Assembly (NCBI GenBank): GCA_035308525.1
Contig: DATGGM010000144.1
Coordinates: 1 to 64,000, forward strand
DNA: 64,000 nucleotides
Reading direction: 5' to 3'
DNA from: Bog-159 sp035308525
Lineage (GTDB): Bacteria; Acidobacteriota; Terriglobia; Bryobacterales; Bryobacteraceae
Shown: positions 45,401 to 51,397 of the stretch, piece by piece
Layout of the letters: each line of letters begins with the position of its first letter
Numbering within the stretch: the first letter of the stretch is position 1
The notes under the pieces: model-generated
Seen by the model: the letters and a program-made list of their open reading frames with translations, nothing else
What the model was told of the DNA's origin: nothing
The model's database searches: none
Translations under genes and position numbers: made by a program

Positions 45401-46057
45401 ACGCGCCCCTTTCTCCGCCAGAGGCGCGAAAAGTACAGCCGCCATGGCTGCCGAACGACCGTCGGATATGCCGGAAAATACGATCTGCCGGGCCTCCAGG
45501 GCGTCCGATACGGCGCTGTCGGTCCAACCCTCGATCACATGCACATCGCTACCAGCGCCGGACGCCGCATCCAGACGCGCATGTTTCTTCGCTAAAAGCA
45601 CATGCTCGCGGATCGCTTCACGCAGGCCGCGCAAGATGCCCGGAACCGTACGGAAGCGCTGCGCCAGCGCCGTCCACAATGGGTCGGAAGCATCCAGCAC
45701 CACGCCCGCCGCGCCGCCGGCATACCAGGCTGCCGCGGAATGCGGCCCGATGCCACCCGATCCCCATAACGGAACGGGCGAATCGAGCGGCGTCCGGGAA
45801 ACCACGCCGTCGAAACCGAGCTCGCCGGCCAAGGCGGCTTCTTCCGGCGTCGAGACCTCCAGGAGCACGCGCTGAGAGTGCGAGCGCCCCTGTTTCAGCA
45901 ATTCTTTGGTGCGCTTGCGGCCCGCGGCAGCCACGATCACGCACACGGCATCGGGCGAAAGCGGTGCCCCGGCGGCCAGCCGGACAGCGAATAAGCCGTC
46001 TCTCTGCCGGATGCGCTCCGGCGCGTTCAAAATGAGGAATTCGAACTTTTCCGGCAT
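39494..46057 (-). CDS. PfaA-like synthase: NMO-like-KS-AT-(ACP)4-KR
   Basis: The 2187-residue product opens with about 255 residues resembling the back half of a nitronate monooxygenase/PfaD barrel (GSGGIGPHSAAAWYAGGAAG). Next come a ketosynthase (about 256-696; Cys445 in DAACASSL, EAHGTGT, KSMVGHT), an acyltransferase (about 790-1085; Ser894 in GHSYGEY), a Pro/Ala-rich linker, four near-identical ACPs with GIDSIKR serines at 1301, 1396, 1491 and 1586, and a ketoreductase (about 1650-2140; TGGARGV, Tyr2084 in DYAAGN). Tandem ACPs before a KR are the hallmark of PfaA-type iterative lipid synthases. It should build a hydroxylated or unsaturated acyl chain with the opposing KS-AT-DH protein. Confidence 0.9.
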   Translation of the reverse strand: MPEKFEFLILNAPERIRQRDGLFAVRLAAGAPLSPDAVCVIVAAAGRKRTKELLKQGRSHSQRVLLEVSTPEEAALAGELGFDGVVSRTPLDSPVPLWGSGGIGPHSAAAWYAGGAAGVVLDASDPLWTALAQRFRTVPGILRGLREAIREHVLLAKKHARLDAASGAGSDVHVIEGWTDSAVSDALEARQIVFSGISDGRSAAMAAVLFAPLAEKGARIGILADASVADEGARLIAGLTVPFDAPRVAQMPPPKPFDVAIIGMGCLLPKAPNVREFWANILNKVDAIGEVPKERFNIDLYYDPDRKAKDKIHSRWGGFLDAVPFDPMRYGIPPNALPSIDPLQLLALVTVDQALRDAGYQDREFAREKTSVILGLSGGLGDVGLQYAVRSMLQQFISKPPAELLQELPEWTEDSFAGLLLNVAAGRVANRFDLGGVNFSVDAACASSLAAVYLAARELADHSSDMAIVGGVDTAQSPFGYLCFAKAQALSGRGRCRTFDESADGIAISEGISMMVLKRLEDAERDGDRIYAVIKGVAGSSDGKGRSMTAPRLEGQIVALQRAYARAGIRPSTVGLIEAHGTGTTLGDASELAAVADVFQADGATPSSCAIGSVKSMVGHTKSAAGITGLMKVALALYHQTLPPTLHVEKPNPKLLEPGTPIFVNTETLPWIPPAGTPRRGGVSAFGFGGTNFHAVLEEFQGGLTDPADVAQFEQWPAELYIWNDPTPADLVEGRGRDTHVSASAQTRLAIVAGSAEDLRAKLAKAKTALEARQTLNDAQGIYLAYGSPRGKVAFLFPGQGSQKTHMLRDLALHFPELRAGLEQAEQVLAGRLPKKLSAYIYPPPAFSPDTEKQQNLELTDTLIAQPALGVVEIGLCRVLERLGVRADMTAGHSYGEYVALAAAGVISDHALFDLSEARGRAIKDTTHDEAGTMAAVSADADAIAKALDGIDGITLANHNSPRQTVISGSNAAVRAAIPKLEAAGLAARLIPVACAFHSPLMEPARVQFGGVLARQTFARPTAAVFSNTLGSQYPEDPAEIAALLASHLVRPVKFVDEIRAMHDAGARVFVEVGPKGVLTGLARQILDGKDARFVQIDSDRAGLVALLHALAQLAAEGVPVDAAQLLRGRVAGPEPAVRDSGWMVNGLKAFPRSKPPQVVSPLDLVMSSAMPPPAPAPIPVAAPVPQAAVPVSGASDAVMLQFQQLMKQVLESQTTIMTAYLQGGPAVIEKPTLPALPPLPVAPAPVHAAAPMPPARAPEVAPAGRDFTTELRAVAAERTGYPPEMLDLDAGIESDLGIDSIKRVEILTALQKLGSPKQQQAVQAIMAELTSARTLREIAELIGGAAGSGSAPPAAAAAGRDFVTELRAVAAERTGYPPEMLDLDAGIESDLGIDSIKRVEILTALQKLGNPEQQQAVQGIMAELTSARTLREIAELIGGAAGSSSLPPAPAAAGRDFVTELRAVAAERTGYPPEMLDLDAGIESDLGIDSIKRVEILTALQQLGSPQQQQAVQGIMNKLTSARTLREIAELIGGAAGSGCAPPAPAAAGRDFVTELRAVAAERTGYPPEMLDLDAGIESDLGIDSIKRVEILTALQKLGTPEQQQAVQGIMTQLTSARTLREIADHITAAVSVAPAPAAPAPSTEVPRFILTVADQQRLQPEPHYYPGRVSVITDDETGIATGLADDLQRHGERAVVVRHGGDATDLTDPGAVETLLASIRRQHGTIGAVIHLLPLRAGPSSEKATFAEWRGHLRTDVRSLFLLARACENDLKQTGSAGGALFAAITARGGAFGLQPNGPCPATHFAVADFTKTLALEFDGVRCKVLDLDATDPVPILRQKLIDELTSLDDMLQVGLPGDRRLTVVPQLAPQVAAVDGEITRKIQRDWVVLLTGGARGVTAEIARQLAARYRPTLILAGASPLPSGPEASDTAGITELPRLKAALLARLRASSASPVKPAAVEAALQRLLKDREIVETLEELRRAGATVEYHPVDVRNEEAFGELIDRVYREHGRLDVVVHGAGIIEDKLIRDKTPESFDRVLHTKADSALVLSQKLRPESLRCLLLMSSVTAAFGNRGQADYAAGNGFMNGLSVILSAQWPARVVAVNWGPWGSSGMVSEEVRQQFLARGIEMIPLDGGAAAALREIEAGPQSEPLVAMGEGPWRAIALASGTPHARVHAFGSLK
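41129..42268 (-). repeat. Four tandem 285-bp ACP-coding repeats
   Basis: Four in-frame units of exactly 95 codons inside the synthase gene, each coding an ACP (ERTGYPPEMLDLDAGIESDL... core) plus a short Ala/Pro/Gly linker. The units are nearly identical at the DNA level, suggesting recent duplication or gene conversion, and they invite changes in copy number and assembly collapse. The fixed period makes antisense reading frames repeat as well; those are not genes. Confidence 0.9.
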
Positions 46058-46193
46058 TCTTACCCGTTCCCCGCCTGGCTACTTGTGACGGAATCAATAC
46101 AGATCTTTCGTCCGACTTCGCCGTGGAAGAGGGTGGCGCGACAGCCAATCCCAGTATAGGAGCCGAACGCCCTTCGGCACCATGTATCTAAAG

Positions 46194-46199
46194 ATTATA
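46194..46199 (-). promoter_or_regulatory. TATAAT -10-like box upstream of the PfaA-like synthase
   Basis: On the minus strand a perfect TATAAT lies 137 bp before the synthase ATG (46057), in the 190-bp gap behind gmhB. No convincing -35 box stands at 16-18 bp, so this is only a candidate promoter separating the synthase operon from the heptose operon. Confidence 0.3.
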
Positions 46200-46247
46200 G
46201 ACCCTTCCTTCCCAAACCGTCCTACTGGGGATTTGCCCCTGCGGGTA

Positions 46248-46715
46248 CTAGCAGGTTTCAATCACACGCCCGTCGCGCACCATGACGAAGGGAATTCGAC
46301 AGCGCGCGGCGAGCAGCCGGTCGCGCTCGCCGTCGCCGATGAGCAGCGAGCCGGCCAGATCGATGTCCCACTTCCGCTGCGCCGCCATCACCATTCCCGG
46401 CAATGGCTTACGGCAATCGCAGGCGCCGTCCTGGTGGGGACAATAGACCACGTCGTCCAGGACGGCGCCCTGTGCCGCGAGTTCGGCGCGCATCCTGTCG
46501 TGCAGCTCCAGCAGGTCGGCCTCGGACATCAGGCCCAGGGCGACACCGCGCTGATTGGTGATCACGATCGCCAGATAGCCCGCCGCTTTGAACAACCGGA
46601 TCCAGGCGACCGCTTCCGGCAGCACCTTGAACTCATCCCAGCTTCGAATGTATTCGCCCTTCAGGGGTGCGGCGTTAATCACCCCGTCCCGGTCCAGAAA
46701 CAGGCAGCGCTTCAT
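46248..46715 (-). CDS. gmhB: D-glycero-D-manno-heptose 1,7-bisphosphate 7-phosphatase (HAD-IIIA)
   Basis: A 155-residue HAD phosphatase of GmhB type. The nucleophile loop is LFLDRDGVIN, motif II is VITNQRG, and a zinc loop reads CPHQDGACDCRKP (Cys-x-His...Cys-x-Cys), specific to GmhB and histidinol-phosphatase relatives. The DGERDR motif holds the last acidic pair. ATG 46715 is used; a GTG 9 bases upstream is possible. It is the third gene of the minus-strand run hddC-hddA-gmhB. It removes the 7-phosphate after the kinase has acted. Confidence 0.85.
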   Translation of the reverse strand: MKRCLFLDRDGVINAAPLKGEYIRSWDEFKVLPEAVAWIRLFKAAGYLAIVITNQRGVALGLMSEADLLELHDRMRAELAAQGAVLDDVVYCPHQDGACDCRKPLPGMVMAAQRKWDIDLAGSLLIGDGERDRLLAARCRIPFVMVRDGRVIETC

Positions 46716-46743
46716 TGTTTTCACCGTTTTCAGCGGAACCTGG

Positions 46744-47742
46744 CTACACGCTCGCCATGCGATATCCCGCCCGGTTCTGAAAAATAATCTTGCTCCCGTC
46801 CGGATCGAGCGCGATCGGCAGTTCGCGGTAACTCTCCATCGCCTTGCGCACCGCCTTATGATGCGCCGGGTCGCAATAGATCAGCAGGAACCCGCCGCCG
46901 CCGGCCCCGCAGATCTTGCCGCCGGAAGCTCCCGCGCTCAATGCCAGATCGTACATCTGCTCGATCTCGGGACTGCTGATGCCCTCCGCCAGCTGGCGCT
47001 TCAACTGCCAGCCGTCGTTCAATACGCGTCCCACCTCCCAAAGGCGCAGCCGGTCCAGCGCCTCCGCCGTGCGCGCCGCCAGTGCTTTCAGGCAGTGAAG
47101 CTGCTCCAGGTTCACCTCCGTGCGCTGATCCTGCACGCTCAGAATGTTCCCGGCCTTGCGCGTGCGCCCCGTGTAAAACAGCATGATGTTGCGCGACAGT
47201 TCGTGGAACAACTCCGGGGTGCGGCGGAACTGCTTCACGTCCACAGTGTCGTCTTTGCGGAAAATGAACTGGCACACGCCGCCATACGCCGCGATGTACT
47301 GGTCCTGCTTGCCGATGGGCTTTCCGCAGATCTCGATCTCGATCTCGCAGGCCTCCCGCGCCAGTTGTTCAGCCGTCACCAGCCTGCCCTTGTAGGCATA
47401 GAGTGCGTGCAATAGCCCCACCGTCACGGTGCTCGATGAACCCAGCCCGGACCCCTCCGACGGCACGTCCGCCAGCGTGGTGATCTCGACGCCATTCTCC
47501 ACACCCGTGCGCAGCATGGCTTCCCGCACCAGCTCATGCTTCAGATCCCGCACGTTCTCGACAGTCTCTTTCTTGGTGTAATTGACAATGATCAACTCGT
47601 CGAACCGTGGCACGACCACCACGTAGACATACTTGTCGATGGCCGAGCTGACCACCGCGCCCTCGTGTTCCCGATAATAACGGCTGAAATCCGTGCCGCC
47701 GCCCGCAAAGCTGACGCGCAGCGGCGTTTGTGAAATGATCAT
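46744..47742 (-). CDS. hddA: D-glycero-alpha-D-manno-heptose 7-phosphate kinase (GHMP family)
   Basis: A 332-residue GHMP kinase. PLRVSFAGGGTDF at the N-terminus is the sugar-kinase signature of the HddA/FGGY-unrelated GHMP group; the ATP loop is PSEGSGLGSSSTVTVG, and the third motif is KICGAGGGGFLLIY. HddA phosphorylates heptose 7-phosphate at C1 in the alpha form, the branch leading to GDP-heptose. Its ATG overlaps the stop of the upstream nucleotidyltransferase (ATGA). Relatives act on fucose or other sugars, but the neighbours support heptose. Confidence 0.83.
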   Translation of the reverse strand: MIISQTPLRVSFAGGGTDFSRYYREHEGAVVSSAIDKYVYVVVVPRFDELIIVNYTKKETVENVRDLKHELVREAMLRTGVENGVEITTLADVPSEGSGLGSSSTVTVGLLHALYAYKGRLVTAEQLAREACEIEIEICGKPIGKQDQYIAAYGGVCQFIFRKDDTVDVKQFRRTPELFHELSRNIMLFYTGRTRKAGNILSVQDQRTEVNLEQLHCLKALAARTAEALDRLRLWEVGRVLNDGWQLKRQLAEGISSPEIEQMYDLALSAGASGGKICGAGGGGFLLIYCDPAHHKAVRKAMESYRELPIALDPDGSKIIFQNRAGYRMASV

Positions 47743-48449
47743 GATCCCTCGCGCGCGCGGCAGGCGGCTGCATAATCCGCCTGCGCGCAGTAGTAATTAT
47801 CCAGCGTACCGATATCTATGAAGTAGCTGCCGATGGGTAGCCCTTTGGCCTGCCCTGCCAGCGCCGGCATGAGCGACCGGCCCACATCCGCCGGCACCTC
47901 GGGCGGGAGATACTGCCGCACCGCCGGGCGAAACGCGTACAAGCCCGCATTCACCAGGTTGCCCGGAGGGTTTTCGGGCTTCTCCCAAAATCCCGTCACC
48001 AGGCCGGAGCCATCCAGTTCCACCACGCCGCACGCCGACGGATTCGGCGAGCGAAACAGCGCCATCGACGCGATCCGGTCGTGCGTCGCATGAAACGCCA
48101 CCAGGTCCGAGAGCCGGAAAGTGGTGAGATTGTCGCCATACACCACCAGAAACGATTCGCCGCCATCCACAAAACTCCAGTTCGCCGCAATGGTCCCAGC
48201 GCTGCCGAGCAGGGTCGGCTCATAGGCCAGGGTGACGGGCACGCCGCGCCGCGCCGCCACGAATTCCTCCACCCGCTCCGCCAGATGGTGCGTATTCACC
48301 AGCACGCCCTCCACATCCGCCCGCTCGCATTCGCGCAGCCACAACTCCAGCAGCGGCACGCCATTGATGGGCACCAGACATTTGGGAGTCGTCAACGTGA
48401 TGGGGCGCAGGCGGGTCCCCAATCCCGCCGCCAGGATGATCGCCTTCAT
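47739..48449 (-). CDS. hddC: Sugar-phosphate nucleotidyltransferase, HddC-like
   Basis: A 236-residue nucleotidyltransferase: KAIILAAGLGTRLRPITLTTPK (residues 2-23, pyrophosphorylase loop), VVYGDN with the metal Asp, and FWEKPENPPGNLVNAG for sugar binding. In the GDP-D,D-heptose pathway it would join heptose 1-phosphate to GMP. ATG 48449 is used rather than an in-frame TTG three codons earlier. First gene of the heptose operon. Nucleotide specificity (GTP) is inferred from hddA and gmhB next to it. Confidence 0.8.
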   Translation of the reverse strand: MKAIILAAGLGTRLRPITLTTPKCLVPINGVPLLELWLRECERADVEGVLVNTHHLAERVEEFVAARRGVPVTLAYEPTLLGSAGTIAANWSFVDGGESFLVVYGDNLTTFRLSDLVAFHATHDRIASMALFRSPNPSACGVVELDGSGLVTGFWEKPENPPGNLVNAGLYAFRPAVRQYLPPEVPADVGRSLMPALAGQAKGLPIGSYFIDIGTLDNYYCAQADYAAACRAREGS

Positions 48450-48607
48450 TAGGGCCAAACCAATCTTAACAACTCGACTTCCACACCGCTGCTATTGCAA
48501 TCGCCCTCGTAAACCTTGGTTACAACGAATTCCGGCCCGGCCCAGTACTTACACCACCACCCGGCCCCTCAACCCGTGGTATCTTAACAAGATCGGTGTA
48601 GTGCAAA

Positions 48608-48769
48608 ATGGAGCAGGAACCTCAAAAAAAGACCTTAACGGACTCCCCCAAACCGCCGGCCGGCGCGGAGAACCCTCCCGATGCCAGTGCTGAACCCGAA
48701 CAGGTGATTCGTCCCGAGGACGAGGCCTTGGTTGTAGAGCGGTTGCGGGAATTGGGCTATATCGAATAG
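48608..48769 (+). CDS. 53-residue protein with a sulfatase-like C-terminal motif
   Basis: ATG 48608 to TAG 48769. The first 35 residues are polar, Pro/Glu-rich and probably disordered; the end reads EALVVERLRELGYIE. The ERLRxLGYx ending is familiar as the C-terminus of many acidobacterial sulfatase-family proteins (from memory). It sits 37 bp before just such a gene, whose own product lacks this ending. It may be a small partner of the hydrolase, or a displaced domain. Its acidic, charged composition and placement make a real gene more likely than chance. Confidence 0.5.
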   Translation: MEQEPQKKTLTDSPKPPAGAENPPDASAEPEQVIRPEDEALVVERLRELGYIE

Positions 48770-48806
48770 GCGCCGCCAAGCCGGGATGCGCGGCCATTAA
48801 GAATCC

Positions 48807-50138
48807 ATGCAGGCTAAACCGAATATTATTTTGATCAGCGCCGATTCCTTGCGCGCCAACCACCTGGGGTGCTATGGCTACTCGCTCCCCACCAGCCCCC
48901 ACATCGACGCGTTCGCCTGCCAGGGGGCCCTCTTTGAAAAGACCTTCGCCCCGGCCATTCCCACGCAGCCCTCGCATACCACCATCTTCACCGGACAGCA
49001 TGCCATCACTCATGGCGTGGTAGCGCATGGCGGCAAAGCCAAGCTGGGCCGCGGAACGCCGTTCCTGCCGGAAATCCTCTCGGGCGAAGGTTACACCACC
49101 TGCGCCGTGGACACTCTCTTCCGCGAGCGCATCTGGTTCGGCCGCGGCTGGGAGTACATCATCGACCCCAGCCTGCACCACGTCTTTTATGCATCGGTCA
49201 CCCAGGAAGAACTGAACGACCGCGCCATTCAGTGGATGAAGACGGTTCCCAACCAGAAGCCGTTCTTCATGTTCATCCACTACTGGGATGTGCATTACCC
49301 CTACACCCCGCCCGATCGCATGCGCGGGCTGTTCTATAAGGGCGGTAATCCTACCGACCCCGCGAACCACCAGCTCGATGAATGGTGGGACCACCCCGTC
49401 GGCGCCATGGCGCGCGACACCTGGCTGCGCACCGCTAACGGCCTGATCACCGATCCCAACTACGTCACCGCGCTGTACGACCGCGAGATCCGCTACCTCG
49501 ACGAAGGCATCGCCCACCTCTCGGACGCGCTCGAAAAGCTGGGCATCGCCGACAACACCATCGTGGTCCTGCTCGCCGATCACGGCGAAAGCATGACCGA
49601 TCACCGCATCTACTACGACCATTACGGGCTGCATGACTGCGTGGTGAACGTGCCCATGATGGTGCGCTGGCCGGCCGGCAAATTGAAAGCGGGCACCCGT
49701 TTCGCACCCTTCCGCCAGTTGTCCGACGTGGCGCCTACATTGCTCGAGGCCGCCGGCAGCGATCTTCCGGACGATCTCGATGGCAGGAGTTTCCTGCCCC
49801 AGTTAACAGGCAAGGAAGAACCCTCCGGTTACGACAAGGTCGTCGGGCTGGAATCCACCTGGCAATCGAAGTATTATCTGCGCACGGACCGCTACAAGTT
49901 CATTCTGGCGCGCTATCCTGATCTGCTCGGCAATCCGGACCGGGAACTGTTCGACCTGCAGGCGGATCCGCACGAGAACCACAACATCGCCGCGGAGCAG
50001 CCGCAGTTAGCCGCCGAAATGGAAAAGGAACTGGAAGCCTTCATCGCCCAGAAAATGGAGGCGGCCGGCCGGGACGAAGACCCGGTCCGTAAAGAAGGCC
50101 CGGTGGCCGTGGAAATCTGGGAACAACATAGAGGATGA
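48807..50138 (+). CDS. Sulfatase-like hydrolase (alkaline phosphatase superfamily)
   Basis: A 443-residue protein. NIILISADSLRANHLGCYGY carries the first metal Asp, and the later LLADHGESMTDH carries Asp/His metal ligands. At the nucleophile position the sequence is TQPSHTTIFTG, so Thr53 replaces the Cys/Ser that becomes formylglycine in true sulfatases. Related TxPSH proteins exist and may use Thr as nucleophile, like phosphodiesterases and phosphoethanolamine transferases. No signal peptide, so probably cytoplasmic. Its end overlaps the NTF2-like gene by ATGA. The 53-codon ORF lies directly upstream. Confidence 0.8.
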   Translation: MQAKPNIILISADSLRANHLGCYGYSLPTSPHIDAFACQGALFEKTFAPAIPTQPSHTTIFTGQHAITHGVVAHGGKAKLGRGTPFLPEILSGEGYTTCAVDTLFRERIWFGRGWEYIIDPSLHHVFYASVTQEELNDRAIQWMKTVPNQKPFFMFIHYWDVHYPYTPPDRMRGLFYKGGNPTDPANHQLDEWWDHPVGAMARDTWLRTANGLITDPNYVTALYDREIRYLDEGIAHLSDALEKLGIADNTIVVLLADHGESMTDHRIYYDHYGLHDCVVNVPMMVRWPAGKLKAGTRFAPFRQLSDVAPTLLEAAGSDLPDDLDGRSFLPQLTGKEEPSGYDKVVGLESTWQSKYYLRTDRYKFILARYPDLLGNPDRELFDLQADPHENHNIAAEQPQLAAEMEKELEAFIAQKMEAAGRDEDPVRKEGPVAVEIWEQHRG

Positions 50139-50548
50139 ACCAAATGGACAATCAAGTCGTACCCCAAACAGATCTGAAATCGCTCGCGCAGGCTTACCTG
50201 GACGCGTTTCACGCCCGCGATATGGAGCGCTGTCTGGAATTCTTCGCCGACGACGCCACCGTGGACTTCAACAAGACCATCTACACCGGCCGCGAGAGCA
50301 TCACCGAGTGGCACAAAGACCGCTTTGCCGCCGAGCTGAAGATGATCAAGATGAACTCCATGACGGTGGATGGCGATACGGTCGTGGTGGACGGAGCAGT
50401 GGCTTCCAAGCGGCTGGCGGCCTGGCGGCTCAAGGCGCTGAGCGGCCGCGTCACCATGAAGTTCGAGAACGGCAAGATCAAACACGGCAAGCTGGCTCCG
50501 CGCATGACCAACCCCTTCAACATGATGCGCGAAGATATGGGCGCTTAG
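50135..50548 (+). CDS. NTF2/SnoaL-like domain protein
   Basis: A 137-residue cone-fold protein: LAQAYLDAFHARDMERCLEF, FADDATVDFNKTIYTGRESI and a sheet with VDGDTVVVDGAVASKR. NTF2-like proteins may be isomerases, cyclases or ligand binders; catalytic residues cannot be assigned. It starts inside the stop of the sulfatase-like gene (ATGA), so coupled expression is likely. Its TAG shares bases with the stop of the opposing gene (TTAG, 50545-50548). Confidence 0.75.
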   Translation: MNQMDNQVVPQTDLKSLAQAYLDAFHARDMERCLEFFADDATVDFNKTIYTGRESITEWHKDRFAAELKMIKMNSMTVDGDTVVVDGAVASKRLAAWRLKALSGRVTMKFENGKIKHGKLAPRMTNPFNMMREDMGA

Positions 50549-51066
50549 CGGAGCGTGCCTCCGTGCGGTTTGTCGTGCAGCCGTTTCTCAAACGCTTCGT
50601 AGTCGTTGGCAATGGCCTGCGCCAGCGCGAATAATTTGCTCAGCAGCTCTTCGGGCGATTCAAACTGGACCTGTAGTGCGCCCGGGCTCAACACCACGCC
50701 GGCCGGCAGGTCCGGCAATCTGTGACTGAGCATCTGCGGCTTAACCGGGATCTCCAGCCGCGCGCCGGCCTGCAAACGCCGCATGGCCTCCAACCGTTCC
50801 GCCAGGCGTTCCTTACGCCGCCATTCCATCCTGAAACCGGGACTCTCGCGAATCTGTTCGAGCTGCGCCAGTAGTTTGGGCCGGTCGATCAGGAAAGTGC
50901 GGCCGGCTTGATAACCCCCGAAGCCGCGGATCAGGTCGATGGCGCGCCGGCGGCGCAGGCCGAACAGGCGCTCGCATGTGGCGCGGTCCACCACCGGCAC
51001 GTCCAGCGCCGACAACTCCGCCAGGATCTCGGGGACATGCAGCAGCCATTGTGCTTTAGCCGGCAT
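50545..51066 (-). CDS. Hypothetical protein with putative HTH-like N-terminus
   Basis: A 173-residue, Arg/Leu/Glu-rich protein without signal peptide or membrane segments. Residues 25-65 (VVDRATCERLFGLRRRRAID...) could form a helix-turn-helix-like unit; the C-terminal half is helical. Not recognised. It converges on the NTF2-like gene with overlapping stops and is followed upstream, on the same strand, by the PilZ-like gene 17 bp away, so the two probably form one transcript. Confidence 0.6.
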   Translation of the reverse strand: MPAKAQWLLHVPEILAELSALDVPVVDRATCERLFGLRRRRAIDLIRGFGGYQAGRTFLIDRPKLLAQLEQIRESPGFRMEWRRKERLAERLEAMRRLQAGARLEIPVKPQMLSHRLPDLPAGVVLSPGALQVQFESPEELLSKLFALAQAIANDYEAFEKRLHDKPHGGTLR

Positions 51067-51083
51067 CTCAAGAGTTTATCGGG

Positions 51084-51362
51084 CTACCATCCCTGTTTCT
51101 GCGAGTTGAGCCAGGCGGTATCCAGCATGTGGTGGATTTCCATCCAAAACCCTCCCGGCTCGGTACTCAACACTTGGCCGAGCAGCAGTTGTTCGTCCCA
51201 TTCCAGGCGCACGGCAGCGCCGAATTTCAACGACACGTCCGCCGCCAGGTGCACGGATTTGCCGGAAAGCTCCAGGATGCGCGCCGGCCGCACCGTGCAG
51301 GCACCGTGGTCCAACACGCTCAGCGCCGCGGATTGCTCCGGCTTCCAGCTCAGCTCGCGCAT
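51084..51362 (-). CDS. Small PilZ-like protein
   Basis: A 92-residue beta protein: CTVRPARILELSGKSVHLAA, then LKFGAAVRLEWDEQLLLGQV and GGFWMEIHHML. The layout of an N-terminal RxxR, an S-G turn and two strands fits a degenerate PilZ domain, which binds cyclic di-GMP. The DxSxxG motif is poor, so binding is doubtful. Polysaccharide loci are often controlled by such proteins. It is divergent from the glycosylphosphotransferase gene, 35 bp apart. Confidence 0.6.
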   Translation of the reverse strand: MRELSWKPEQSAALSVLDHGACTVRPARILELSGKSVHLAADVSLKFGAAVRLEWDEQLLLGQVLSTEPGGFWMEIHHMLDTAWLNSQKQGW

Positions 51363-51397
51363 ACCCTTCGCTGCCCAGTGTACTATGCGTTAAGGCG

